Source: JBHEBG01 sp046557915 (GTDB lineage: Bacteria > Bacteroidota > Bacteroidia > Flavobacteriales > Flavobacteriaceae). From it: a stretch of 64,000 bases of DNA. A model generated the notes under the pieces. That model ran no database searches. It was given only the letters and a program-made list of their open reading frames with translations, and was not told where the DNA came from. Of this stretch, positions 34,230 to 42,798 are shown piece by piece (the first letter of the stretch is position 1; every line of letters starts with the position of its first letter). The stretch spans positions 372,001 to 436,000 of the forward strand of contig NZ_JBHEBG010000004.1 of assembly GCF_046557915.1 (NCBI RefSeq), written 5' to 3'. The translations under genes were made by a program, and so were the position numbers.

Positions 34230-34808
34230 CTAAAACCGGGGTTCACGTGTTTTAATATTTTCCGCACAGAGTTTAATGATCTCTTGAATCCTTTTTTTAC
34301 GGGTTTCTTCCCTTTTGGCCTGATTAAGCCAATACAAGTAGCTTTTTTGGTAGCCACGGGCAAAACTTTGATAATTCTCCAAAGCCTTTTTGTTTTTGTT
34401 GAACGCCAGCTGCAGGTCTTCCGGAATAGTTCCGTTTTCCACGGCATCCAGAGCGGTCCAAGAGCCATTTTTTTTGGCTGCCTCTATGGTTTTTAATCCA
34501 CTTTCGTGCATCAGTCCAAGCGCTAAAAGCTCTTCAATGTGTGTTTTATTGACCCTGCTCCAAACGCTTTTGGGTTTTCTAGGGCAAAAATACTGTCGTC
34601 GTTTTCCGTCCCCGAGACTTTTTACGGTGCTATCTATCCAACCATAGCAAATGGCTACTCTAACGGCTTCTTCCCAACGCATACTTTCATTAGGATGGTC
34701 TACCTTGTACAAGATCAAATAAATACCTTGCGATGCGTGGTGATGCACATGTAACCAGTTTCGCCATTCGGTATCATTTTTAAAGTAGTGTTCTGAAATA
34801 TTGGACAT
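34230..34808 (-). CDS. YdeI/OmpD-associated-like protein
   Basis: 192 residues, cytoplasmic. The N-terminal domain has the YdeI pattern (FKNDTEWRNWLHVHHHASQG, EEAVRVAICYGWIDSTVKSL, FCPRKPKSVWSRVN). The C-terminal half is helical and ends in the family's RKKRIQEIIKLC. Proteins of this group are widespread with no firm function, though some are linked to peptide resistance. It lies alone between amidohydrolases and the alcohol dehydrogenase. Confidence 0.82.
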   Translation of the reverse strand: MSNISEHYFKNDTEWRNWLHVHHHASQGIYLILYKVDHPNESMRWEEAVRVAICYGWIDSTVKSLGDGKRRQYFCPRKPKSVWSRVNKTHIEELLALGLMHESGLKTIEAAKKNGSWTALDAVENGTIPEDLQLAFNKNKKALENYQSFARGYQKSYLYWLNQAKREETRKKRIQEIIKLCAENIKTREPRF

Positions 34809-34865
34809 GGTTTTCTAAAAGTTGTTATACCTAGACCTTGCGGTTTTTTGATCGGACATCTAAAT

Positions 34866-35909
34866 TTATGAAAAAGAATTTACCACCAATACCCCCTTGT
34901 TATTGAATTGATTCATTTTGGGGAGTTCCTTTATCGTTTCTTTCAGCGATATGGTTCGCTCTATTAGTAGATCGGGCCGTAATTCCCGCCTTTTTATCAT
35001 GGCTAACATTTCTGGGTATCTGTGGGCCTGCATACCGTGACTCCCAATTATTTCCAACTCCTTGGCCAATACCTGATCCATGGGTATAGGAGGTTGCCGA
35101 TGGTTATCCGTCATTAGTCCAACCTGAATGTGTTTTCCCCTTTTCCTAAGATTCGCAATGGAATTGACACAGGTTTCCAGACTGCCGAGCGCATCGAGGG
35201 AAACATGGGCACCACCCCTGGTTAAGTCTTTTATCTGTTCTGTTATGGCCTTGTTTCCTAGCGAGTTGAGCGTATGTGAGGCACCCAGTGTTTTGGCTAG
35301 TTGAAGCGTATCTTCATCGATATCCACGGCAATCACCTTTGCACCCAGCGCCCTTGCGATCATAATTGCGGAAAGACCAACACCGCCGCAGCCATGTACA
35401 GCCACATACTGTCCTTCGGACACCTTGGCTTGGTCCACTATAGCACGAAATGCCGTTACAAATCTACAGCCCAATGTTGCGGCAGTGACATCGTTTATTT
35501 CATCTGGCAACCTTACCAAATTAGTATCTGCGTAATCTAGGGCCACATACTCCGCAAAAGAACCCCAATGTGTAAAACCGGGTTGGGATTGGTGGTCACA
35601 CACTTGTTGATTGCCCGTGTTGCATTGCTCACAATGGCCACATCCGCAAACAAAGGGAACCGTTACCCGATCTCCTATTTTAAATTCTTTTACGTGTTTC
35701 CCTACTGCTGCTATAGTACCTGCCAATTCATGTCCAGGAACGTGTGGTAGGGCAATGTCCGGATCATGGCCCATCCAACCGTGCCAATCACTACGGCAGA
35801 GGCCAGTGGCGCCAACTTTTACGACCACACCATGATGGTTTGGAGTAGGATCCGCTACCTTTTCAATAGATAATGATCCTCTAAATGTGTGGTAGACGAT
35901 TGCTTCCAT
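34866..35909 (-). CDS. Zinc-dependent alcohol dehydrogenase family protein
   Basis: 347 residues, medium-chain dehydrogenase. Catalytic zinc site: Cys37 region (GLCRSDWHGW) and GHELAGTI with His and Glu. The structural zinc Cys cluster is CGCGHCEQCNTGNQQVC. The NAD(P)-binding Rossmann motif is GCGGVGLSAIMIARALGA, followed by VDIDED, which favours NAD. It oxidises an alcohol or reduces an aldehyde in the cytoplasm, substrate unknown. Stand-alone gene. Confidence 0.92.
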   Translation of the reverse strand: MEAIVYHTFRGSLSIEKVADPTPNHHGVVVKVGATGLCRSDWHGWMGHDPDIALPHVPGHELAGTIAAVGKHVKEFKIGDRVTVPFVCGCGHCEQCNTGNQQVCDHQSQPGFTHWGSFAEYVALDYADTNLVRLPDEINDVTAATLGCRFVTAFRAIVDQAKVSEGQYVAVHGCGGVGLSAIMIARALGAKVIAVDIDEDTLQLAKTLGASHTLNSLGNKAITEQIKDLTRGGAHVSLDALGSLETCVNSIANLRKRGKHIQVGLMTDNHRQPPIPMDQVLAKELEIIGSHGMQAHRYPEMLAMIKRRELRPDLLIERTISLKETIKELPKMNQFNNKGVLVVNSFS

Positions 35910-35934
35910 GCCAGGTGTAAAGTTTAATTAGGCG

Positions 35935-37560
35935 TTACAGCGTCTTGGTTTTGATGTAAAAATTCTGGTCTATTTTTAACTTGTAGTCGTCCTTGTCCAT
36001 AGACTCTGTTTTCCATTCGGTGGTGGGAAATAGCCATTTTTCATCGTGGTTGATGAAAATGCGTACCGGCATATCAAATTCCTCAATAATATCGGTATAC
36101 CTATATTTTAGTTGTGACCCTTCCTGTTTATATTCCAAAACCGGTATTTTGGTAGTCCTTAGGTATTGATCGAAGAAAGCCGATAGATCCTTTTTGGTCT
36201 TTTTGCTGATGTAATTCTCTACTTGCTCCGTAGTTACCGTTTTATGATAGAACTCTTTGTTGAGCCCGCGTAAAATTTGTCGCCATTTCTTATCGTCTTC
36301 TACCAAGTGACGCAGGGTATGTAATATGTTTGCTCCCTTATAGTACATATCACCAGAGCCTTTGGAATTTACCCCGTAGGTACCTATTATGGGCACGTCG
36401 TTCTGTATGTTGTCCCTTGTTCCGATAACGTAAGCAGCAGCTGCCTTTTCGCCAAAATGGTAATCTAAGTACAAGTTTTCGGAGTATGCCGTAAACCCTT
36501 CATGGATCCACATATCCGCTATGTCTTTGTAGGTAATATTATTGGCGAACCACTCGTGTCCCCCCTCATGGATAATTATAAAATCGAACTTAAGTCCCCA
36601 ACCTGTTCTGGAGAGGTCATTACCAAGGTATCCATTACCGTATTTATTGCCATAGGTAACGGAACTTTGGTGTTCCATTCCCAGATAAGGAACCTCTACA
36701 AGTTTAAAACTATCTTCATAAAAAGGGTAGGGGCCAAACCAATGTTCAAAGGCCTTTATCATCATAGGGGCTTGCTTAAACTGTTCTTTTGCCTTTTCCA
36801 GATTATAGCGAAGCACGTAGTAATCCATATCCAACATTCCTTTTTCACCCTCATATTTCTCACCGAAATGCACATAATCGCCGATATTTACATTTACCCC
36901 GTAGTTGTTGATAGGGCTGTTCACGTACCAATGATACGTTGTGGTATTGGTATGTTCCTCCACTTTTTTTAATCGGCCATTGGAGACGTTCATTAAACCT
37001 TTGGGAACTTCAACACTGATTGCCATGCTATCTACTTCGTCGTACATATGGTCTTTGTTGGGCCACCATACACTGGCTCCAAGTCCCTGACAAGAAGTGG
37101 CCACAAAATGATTGCCATTAGCATCTTTTTTCCAGGAAAAACCTCCGTCCCAAGGCGCCCTTACGGCTTCTTTGGGCTTACCGTGATATTCTATTTTTAC
37201 TTCATTGACAGCACCCTTTAGTTGCGGTTTTTGCAGGGTAACAAAATGGGCATTGCCGTTGGACTCAAATGCTAAGGTCTTCCCATCTTGCGTAATCTTG
37301 TCAATTTTCATAGGGGGTTGCAGATCTACTTGCAAAACCTGCGCTTCCGTTAGTACCTCATATCGAATGATATTGCTGCCCGAAATCTCCTTGTTGTCCG
37401 GATCAACCTTAATATCCAAATGGTAGAAACCCAAGTCCCACCACGCACGTTCGGGGGTAATGGAACCCCGTAAGGTGTCTTGTTCCGTAAATGGGGAGTG
37501 TTGCGCCAGGGTGGCCGTTGTACATAGTAAGATAAGCGGTAATACCTTTAAAATTTTCAT
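35935..37560 (-). CDS. M1 family metallopeptidase, exported, short form
   Basis: 541 residues with signal peptide MKILKVLPLILLCTTATLAQ. Zinc motif HEGGHEWFANN with the downstream Glu in HEGFTAYSE, the active-site Tyr region MYYKGANILHTL, and the exopeptidase-type GMEHQSS (GxMEN with His in place of Asn). The length is roughly that of the N-terminal and catalytic domains only; the C-terminal helical domain of full M1 aminopeptidases is absent. It trims peptides from the N-terminus in the periplasm or outside. The M28 peptidase upstream is 15 bp away. Confidence 0.92.
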   Translation of the reverse strand: MKILKVLPLILLCTTATLAQHSPFTEQDTLRGSITPERAWWDLGFYHLDIKVDPDNKEISGSNIIRYEVLTEAQVLQVDLQPPMKIDKITQDGKTLAFESNGNAHFVTLQKPQLKGAVNEVKIEYHGKPKEAVRAPWDGGFSWKKDANGNHFVATSCQGLGASVWWPNKDHMYDEVDSMAISVEVPKGLMNVSNGRLKKVEEHTNTTTYHWYVNSPINNYGVNVNIGDYVHFGEKYEGEKGMLDMDYYVLRYNLEKAKEQFKQAPMMIKAFEHWFGPYPFYEDSFKLVEVPYLGMEHQSSVTYGNKYGNGYLGNDLSRTGWGLKFDFIIIHEGGHEWFANNITYKDIADMWIHEGFTAYSENLYLDYHFGEKAAAAYVIGTRDNIQNDVPIIGTYGVNSKGSGDMYYKGANILHTLRHLVEDDKKWRQILRGLNKEFYHKTVTTEQVENYISKKTKKDLSAFFDQYLRTTKIPVLEYKQEGSQLKYRYTDIIEEFDMPVRIFINHDEKWLFPTTEWKTESMDKDDYKLKIDQNFYIKTKTL

Positions 37561-37575
37561 TGTAGAAAGAATTTG

Positions 37576-38913
37576 TTAATCTCTAAAAATTGCATTTGGA
37601 AATACTACCATGCTCTCATGACCATCTTTACCTACTGCGGCTATACCGAAGAAGAAGTTATCAATTACAATGCCATCTAACGTGTATTCGCTAACATCAC
37701 CAACATATTTGCTATGGTCCCAGGTAGGCGAAGTAGTATCTCGCCAATAAATTTTGTAGCCGACCGCCCCATCTACTTTTGACCATTTAAATTTGGCGGA
37801 AGGCTCCACAATACCTCCAATTTTCACTTCTTTAGGTGCTAAAGGTCCCCAGGCAGCGGAGGCTAAGCTAATAGCGTTTACGGCGGTAAGTTTTTTAGCG
37901 TAATCAAAATTAACATGTTCCAGTACATCACCATACTCGATACCGTTCTCGGTGCGTATGTCCTGATGTTGCTGTGTATAGTTTTCGTGCGATTCCATAA
38001 TTCTGATTCCGGCAAAACCAGCATCGTTAAAGGGTCTATGATGGCCTCCACGGCCAAAACGATCCAATCTGTAGATCATCATAGGGTTCATTTCGGGCAT
38101 GTAATTCTTTACTGCTTTATGGATATATCTGGCCAATTGCCTAGAGATACCATCTACTTCACCACCGTAAAAACGCCTTGCCCTGCGTTGGTCTTCCGTT
38201 TCCGTAGCGGGTACGGGTTCTGAAAATATCCTGAAATCCCTATTACTCGTTACACCATCCACACCGGTAACATTGCCGATCATATCATTGTTCAAAATAC
38301 CGATAATGTCCCACTGGTTTTGTTTGGCGTGGGCTGCTAAGCCTTTTCCCCCGAACAAACCTTGTTCCTCTCCCGATAGCCCTACATAAATAATACTGTT
38401 TTCAAAGGTGTATTTAGATAATACCCTGGCGGCTTCCAAGGTTCCGGCCATTCCGCTGGCATTGTCATTGGCCCCTGGCGAATCAGAAGTATAGTTGTTG
38501 GGATCGCTGACCCTAGAATCTATATCGCCGCTCATAATAATAAAGCTATTCGGGTTTTTGGTGCCGCGTTGTATTGCCACCACATTTACTACCCAAACGT
38601 CGTTTACGATTCTATCGTTCTCACCTTTTGGCACTAGATTCTTCTGGTAAAAGACTTCCAAGCAACCATTGCAGTCGGCCGAAGTTTTTTCGAACTCGCT
38701 TTTGATCCAACGTCTTGCCGCTCCTATGCCACGGGTATTGCTTACCGTATCGCTTAGGGTATGTCTGGTACCAAAATTTGCCAAGGTGGTAACATCTTGG
38801 GCAATACGCTTTGCCGAAACGTTTTTGATGATATCGTACAGACGTTCATCTGTTTGGGATAAGGCTATGGAAGAAATACAGAGTGCTATGGGAATAAGTA
38901 ATCTTTTCATCAT
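37576..38913 (-). CDS. M28 family peptidase, exported, with fibronectin-like C-terminal region
   Basis: 445 residues. Signal peptide MMKRLLIPIALCISSIALSQ. The M28 catalytic core has the bridging Asp in SPGANDNASGMAG, the catalytic Glu pair in GLSGEEQGLFGGKG, NNDMIGN and a final His ligand region near YTQQHQDI. The first ligand, His in most relatives (HxDS), reads GDIDS here. The last 90 residues form a beta domain (VDGAVGYKIYWRDTTSPTW) like a fibronectin III fold. Probably co-transcribed with the M1 peptidase downstream in a peptide-degrading pair. Confidence 0.88.
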   Translation of the reverse strand: MMKRLLIPIALCISSIALSQTDERLYDIIKNVSAKRIAQDVTTLANFGTRHTLSDTVSNTRGIGAARRWIKSEFEKTSADCNGCLEVFYQKNLVPKGENDRIVNDVWVVNVVAIQRGTKNPNSFIIMSGDIDSRVSDPNNYTSDSPGANDNASGMAGTLEAARVLSKYTFENSIIYVGLSGEEQGLFGGKGLAAHAKQNQWDIIGILNNDMIGNVTGVDGVTSNRDFRIFSEPVPATETEDQRRARRFYGGEVDGISRQLARYIHKAVKNYMPEMNPMMIYRLDRFGRGGHHRPFNDAGFAGIRIMESHENYTQQHQDIRTENGIEYGDVLEHVNFDYAKKLTAVNAISLASAAWGPLAPKEVKIGGIVEPSAKFKWSKVDGAVGYKIYWRDTTSPTWDHSKYVGDVSEYTLDGIVIDNFFFGIAAVGKDGHESMVVFPNAIFRD

Positions 38914-38924
38914 GAGTTTTGAGT

Positions 38925-39440
38925 TTAGTGACCTATCAGTTCCACGAAAACCCCGTCCGGGTCTTGGACAAGGACAAAACCCCTACCATCACCAATTTTT
39001 ATAGGTGTATCGCCCAACATAGGAATATTGTTTTCGGTAATCCGGGCTATAACCGGCTCCAAAGATTTAACAAATATGGTCATGTAACGCATTCCGTTTC
39101 GCTCTTGTATATGTTGTTCCGACATGTTTTTTTCATTGTTGAACGTCACAATTTTTAACTCGCTTGCACTGGGGTCATCCTCCAATTTTAATATTTTAAC
39201 ATCGAAGGGTGTTCCTCCGGTCAGTCCCGAACTTTTACCGAAGGCCTCATCAATGCTAAATCCGCCGGTCTCCACCAATCCAACAATTTCAGTATAAAAT
39301 TTTAGCGATTCTTCCAGGTCCGAAGCTACAAGACCTATGGAAATAGTATTCCTTTCAAAAGCGCTTTCAGACGTCGTCTGTCCTATTAAAAGAGTAGGTA
39401 AGCAGACCAAGAGCAACAAAATTTCTTTGATTTTTTTCAT
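38925..39440 (-). CDS. VOC family protein, exported
   Basis: 171 residues with signal peptide MKKIKEILLLLVCLPTLLIGQ and one vicinal-oxygen-chelate domain (about 30-171): TISIGLVASDLEESLKFYTE, then GFVLVQDPDGVFVELIGH with the terminal Glu metal ligand. A lyase or dioxygenase activity is possible for the fold. It is 11 bp upstream of the M28 gene on the same strand and may share its transcript. Confidence 0.83.
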   Translation of the reverse strand: MKKIKEILLLLVCLPTLLIGQTTSESAFERNTISIGLVASDLEESLKFYTEIVGLVETGGFSIDEAFGKSSGLTGGTPFDVKILKLEDDPSASELKIVTFNNEKNMSEQHIQERNGMRYMTIFVKSLEPVIARITENNIPMLGDTPIKIGDGRGFVLVQDPDGVFVELIGH

Positions 39441-39612
39441 GTTTTTATAGATTGATATGAGAGTACCCCGTACTATGGGCTATATATTGCCAGAGGCAAT
39501 TCTTTTACGGGTTGAAGTTACCTAAGAAATGTAACTTTTGCAATTTTTCCGTTTTATACTTTAGAGGGAAACAGCTTTGAGGCTTGGACCTTTTTCCCCT
39601 ATAAGGGATGTA

Positions 39613-40470
39613 TTATTCGGCTACCAAAGCCAACAGCGTATTTGCGCTATTTACGGAAAGCCTGGTAATGTTTTTTATACCCTTTTGGCTAAAGGTCTGG
39701 ACCACTATCCAATCCGAATCTGTTTTTGGATCAAATTTTAACAGACGATTACCGGACCCTATCAAAATAGTACCATTGGCGAGCCAGCATATATCCTGGG
39801 ACTTTGGAATCATATGCGTTATTTTATCAGTGGCTCCCGTAATCGGATTCAAGGATTTAATTTCCCATTCATCTTGTTCTTTGCCAATGAAACTGACAAG
39901 ATCCGAATTGGGGATTCTATGAAGCGACCTCCCTACATTTTTTTGGACTACATGATTGGAGTTGTCCTTTAAATTGGAAACTACCAGATCCATACGATCT
40001 TCCACCAAGACAGAAGAAATAAGCATATGGGTGTTGTACCATACATGATACCCAACTTTTAGATCGTTGAGCAAAACATTGGGGGCACCGGATTTTAGAT
40101 CATATCGATACAACAACTGTGTACCGTCCTTATCTAACCTAATTGCCGATACGGCTTCTTGTTCGGGGATTTTTAATGGTGAATATTCACTGCCCTGTTC
40201 GGTAGCGGCAATCCAGGTTTTGTCTTGATCCTTAATGCGATAAAGAACAACATCAGTTTGGTTATCCCTTGTGGAGGTATAAAGGACAAGGCTATCTCCA
40301 ATAAAGGAGGGTTGATTGTCATAGCCATGGTTATTTGAAATATTAACAAGATCGCTTAATGATATGCCGGTATCATCGGCTTTAAGATGTAACAGATAAA
40401 CCTCGGTATTGGGTTGGGCCCACAAAAGGGAAAAGGCCAGCGTAAAAATGGCACAAAGCACATTTCTCAT
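39613..40470 (-). CDS. Exported WD40-like (PD40/TolB-type) propeller protein
   Basis: 285 residues from the ATG at 40470, chosen because it begins a good signal peptide (MRNVLCAIFTLAFSLLWAQ); an upstream ATG adds ten polar residues. The mature part has repeated propeller blades (QPSFIGDSLVLYTSTRDNQ, DLVSFIGKEQDEWEIKSLNP, ICWLANGTILIGSGNRLLKF). No enzymatic motif. Its start lies 14 bp beyond the stop of the trehalose synthase gene, so it probably shares that transcript. Confidence 0.75.
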   Translation of the reverse strand: MRNVLCAIFTLAFSLLWAQPNTEVYLLHLKADDTGISLSDLVNISNNHGYDNQPSFIGDSLVLYTSTRDNQTDVVLYRIKDQDKTWIAATEQGSEYSPLKIPEQEAVSAIRLDKDGTQLLYRYDLKSGAPNVLLNDLKVGYHVWYNTHMLISSVLVEDRMDLVVSNLKDNSNHVVQKNVGRSLHRIPNSDLVSFIGKEQDEWEIKSLNPITGATDKITHMIPKSQDICWLANGTILIGSGNRLLKFDPKTDSDWIVVQTFSQKGIKNITRLSVNSANTLLALVAE

Positions 40471-40483
40471 AATAATCGTTTTG

Positions 40484-42697
40484 TTATTTGATGTCCGCAA
40501 AGCGTTTTAAAAGCTCGCGAACGTTTTTAATGCCGTCAATAAAATATTTGGCTTGGGTTTTTTGTCGGCCCACTTTTACGGTAATGGCAGAATCGGGCAG
40601 TTCTTGGAACATAAATTCATCCGTCCAATCGTCACCTATGGCAAATACAAAATCATAATTGGCCTCTCCATAGACCCGCATGGCCGCCCTGCCTTTGTTT
40701 ACGTTACTACTTTTTATCTCCATGACCTTATTTCCGTTAAGGACGCTTAAGTCATCATTGGCGATGAGGCTGGTAAGCACGGTATTAAGTTCGGAGGCCC
40801 TTTTCTGACCAAAATCCGGATCCGTATTGCGGTAATGCCAGGCCAAAGAGTAGTTTTTTTCCTCAATAAAACTTCCCGGGGTTCTATCTACAAAAGACTC
40901 TAGCACCGGACTTATCTTATCCATCCAGTCTCTTTTTACGTTTTCCAACATCCTAAAATCTTCCCCTTTTTGGGAAATCCAGACCCCATGCTCAACGATC
41001 ATGTTATATTTTTTTGGCAAGAACCACCGGGTAAAAGTTTCCTTGTCCCTACCACTTATAAGGTACATATCCGTGTTTTTTTGAGCGGCAATCCGATCTA
41101 AAAGTACGTACAGTTCTTCGTCCGGACCCGCCTTTTGCGGATCGTTATGAAACCCTGCCAGGGTTCCGTCATAATCTAAGAACAGCAAACGTCTACTGGC
41201 ATTGGTATAGCTCTTAATGGTGGTATTCATAATGTTCATGGACAATCTGCGCGATACGTATATATTATCGCGTTCTTTCTGATCGTAAAGCGATTTCATA
41301 AAATCGTTGGCCCATTTTTCCACGTTATAACGCTCCAGTCTTTTTTGTAGCAAGCCATTTCTGTATTGTTGTTCTGCCGGGGGCATAGTAATGGCCTCAT
41401 TGAGCGCATCGGCTATTTGCTCAAAATTGTTAGGGTTTATTAGGAGCGATTCGTTCATTTCATTGGCAGAACCTGCCATTTCACTAAGGATCAATACTCC
41501 GGTCTTGTCCGTTCTGGTAGCAACATATTCTTTGGCGACCAAATTCATGCCGTCTCTAATAGGCGTTAACCAAGCAATATCGCAAGAGGTGTATAGGTCA
41601 ATAAGGTTTTCAAAAGGCATGGAGCGATAAAAATACCAAATGGGTGTCCAGCTTACCGTTGCCAGTTCCCCATTGATACGACCTACCAGTTCATCTACTT
41701 CTTTTTTAAGCAACTTATACTGTGGAACGTTAGACCTAGAGGGTACGGCAAGAATAATGAGCCTTACCTTTTCCTTATACTGCGGGTATTTGTTTAAAAA
41801 ATATTCAAACGCGTTAAGGCGTTTGGCAATTCCCTTGGAGTAATCCAGACGATCAATGGAAAGCAAAAATTTGGCATCAGGGGTAGATTGTTTATGCGTA
41901 TTTAAACGCTGTTGAAGCTCCGACTGTTTTTCCGGGCTACGCTGTTGGTGTTCCTTGGCCGCTTCGCTAAACTTCTTGTAATCAATACCCATTGGAAAAG
42001 AATCTACCTTTATCACCCTGTTGTCCAAATAGATATCGTTAAAACTAACCTCCAAACCTAAAAGCCTCCTAACAGAACTTAGGAAATGACGTTCGTAGTC
42101 GTACGTATGAAAACCGATGAGGTCCGATCCCAAAAGACCTTCCAAAACCTCGCTTCGCCATGGAAGCGTTCTGAAAATTTCAAAGGAGGGAAAAGGGATA
42201 TGCAAGAAAAAACCGATAGAGGTATTTGGGCGCTTTTTCTTTACCATCTGCGGAACCAACATAAGCTGATAATCATGTATCCAAATGGTATCGTCTTCTC
42301 CGGCTTTTTCTAAAATAGCATCGGCAAATTTTTGGTTCACCGCATTGTACATGTTCCAATTGTCCAGTTCAAATTCCGAATATTCCAAAAAGTAATGAAA
42401 AAGCGGCCAAATGGTACGATTACTAAAACCAAAGTAAAACCCGTCCACTTCTTCGGCACTAAGATTTACTTTAGAACATCCGTGTTCTTTTAGGGCCTTA
42501 TCAATATCTGTTTCCAGGCTTTGCGGAATTTCCTCATCGGTAAGACCACTCCATCCAATCCAGAGACTATCACTACCCGAGTGAACGGTCTTCATTCCGG
42601 TTGCTAGTCCACCAACACTTGGCACTGCATTGATGGTGCCATTATGAATTTGCAATTGTACGGGTAGTCTATTTGAGATTATGATAGTTTTGCCCAT
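40484..42697 (-). CDS. otsA: Trehalose-6-phosphate synthase / trehalose-6-phosphate phosphatase fusion
   Basis: 737 residues. The N-terminal GT20 synthase (about 1-465) has IWIHDYQLMLVPQMV, GFFLHIPFPSFEIFRTLPWR, SIDRLDYSKGIAKRL and the nucleotide-sugar region RDGMNLVAKEYVA. The C-terminal HAD phosphatase (about 495-737) has the nucleophile DYDGTLAG, SGRDKETFTRWF and the acidic GDDWTDEFMF. It makes trehalose-6-P from UDP-glucose and glucose-6-P and dephosphorylates it, giving the osmo- and stress-protectant trehalose in one protein. otsA names the synthase half only. Divergent from the GH15 gene. Confidence 0.94.
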   Translation of the reverse strand: MGKTIIISNRLPVQLQIHNGTINAVPSVGGLATGMKTVHSGSDSLWIGWSGLTDEEIPQSLETDIDKALKEHGCSKVNLSAEEVDGFYFGFSNRTIWPLFHYFLEYSEFELDNWNMYNAVNQKFADAILEKAGEDDTIWIHDYQLMLVPQMVKKKRPNTSIGFFLHIPFPSFEIFRTLPWRSEVLEGLLGSDLIGFHTYDYERHFLSSVRRLLGLEVSFNDIYLDNRVIKVDSFPMGIDYKKFSEAAKEHQQRSPEKQSELQQRLNTHKQSTPDAKFLLSIDRLDYSKGIAKRLNAFEYFLNKYPQYKEKVRLIILAVPSRSNVPQYKLLKKEVDELVGRINGELATVSWTPIWYFYRSMPFENLIDLYTSCDIAWLTPIRDGMNLVAKEYVATRTDKTGVLILSEMAGSANEMNESLLINPNNFEQIADALNEAITMPPAEQQYRNGLLQKRLERYNVEKWANDFMKSLYDQKERDNIYVSRRLSMNIMNTTIKSYTNASRRLLFLDYDGTLAGFHNDPQKAGPDEELYVLLDRIAAQKNTDMYLISGRDKETFTRWFLPKKYNMIVEHGVWISQKGEDFRMLENVKRDWMDKISPVLESFVDRTPGSFIEEKNYSLAWHYRNTDPDFGQKRASELNTVLTSLIANDDLSVLNGNKVMEIKSSNVNKGRAAMRVYGEANYDFVFAIGDDWTDEFMFQELPDSAITVKVGRQKTQAKYFIDGIKNVRELLKRFADIK

Positions 42698-42798
42698 AAA
42701 TTGAAATATTTAGAACTGTTTGGTGTGAAATTTCCCTAAATTTCGACAAATTGAAGTGTAAAACCAACTATACAGACGTTTTTAAGATTAATTAAAAT

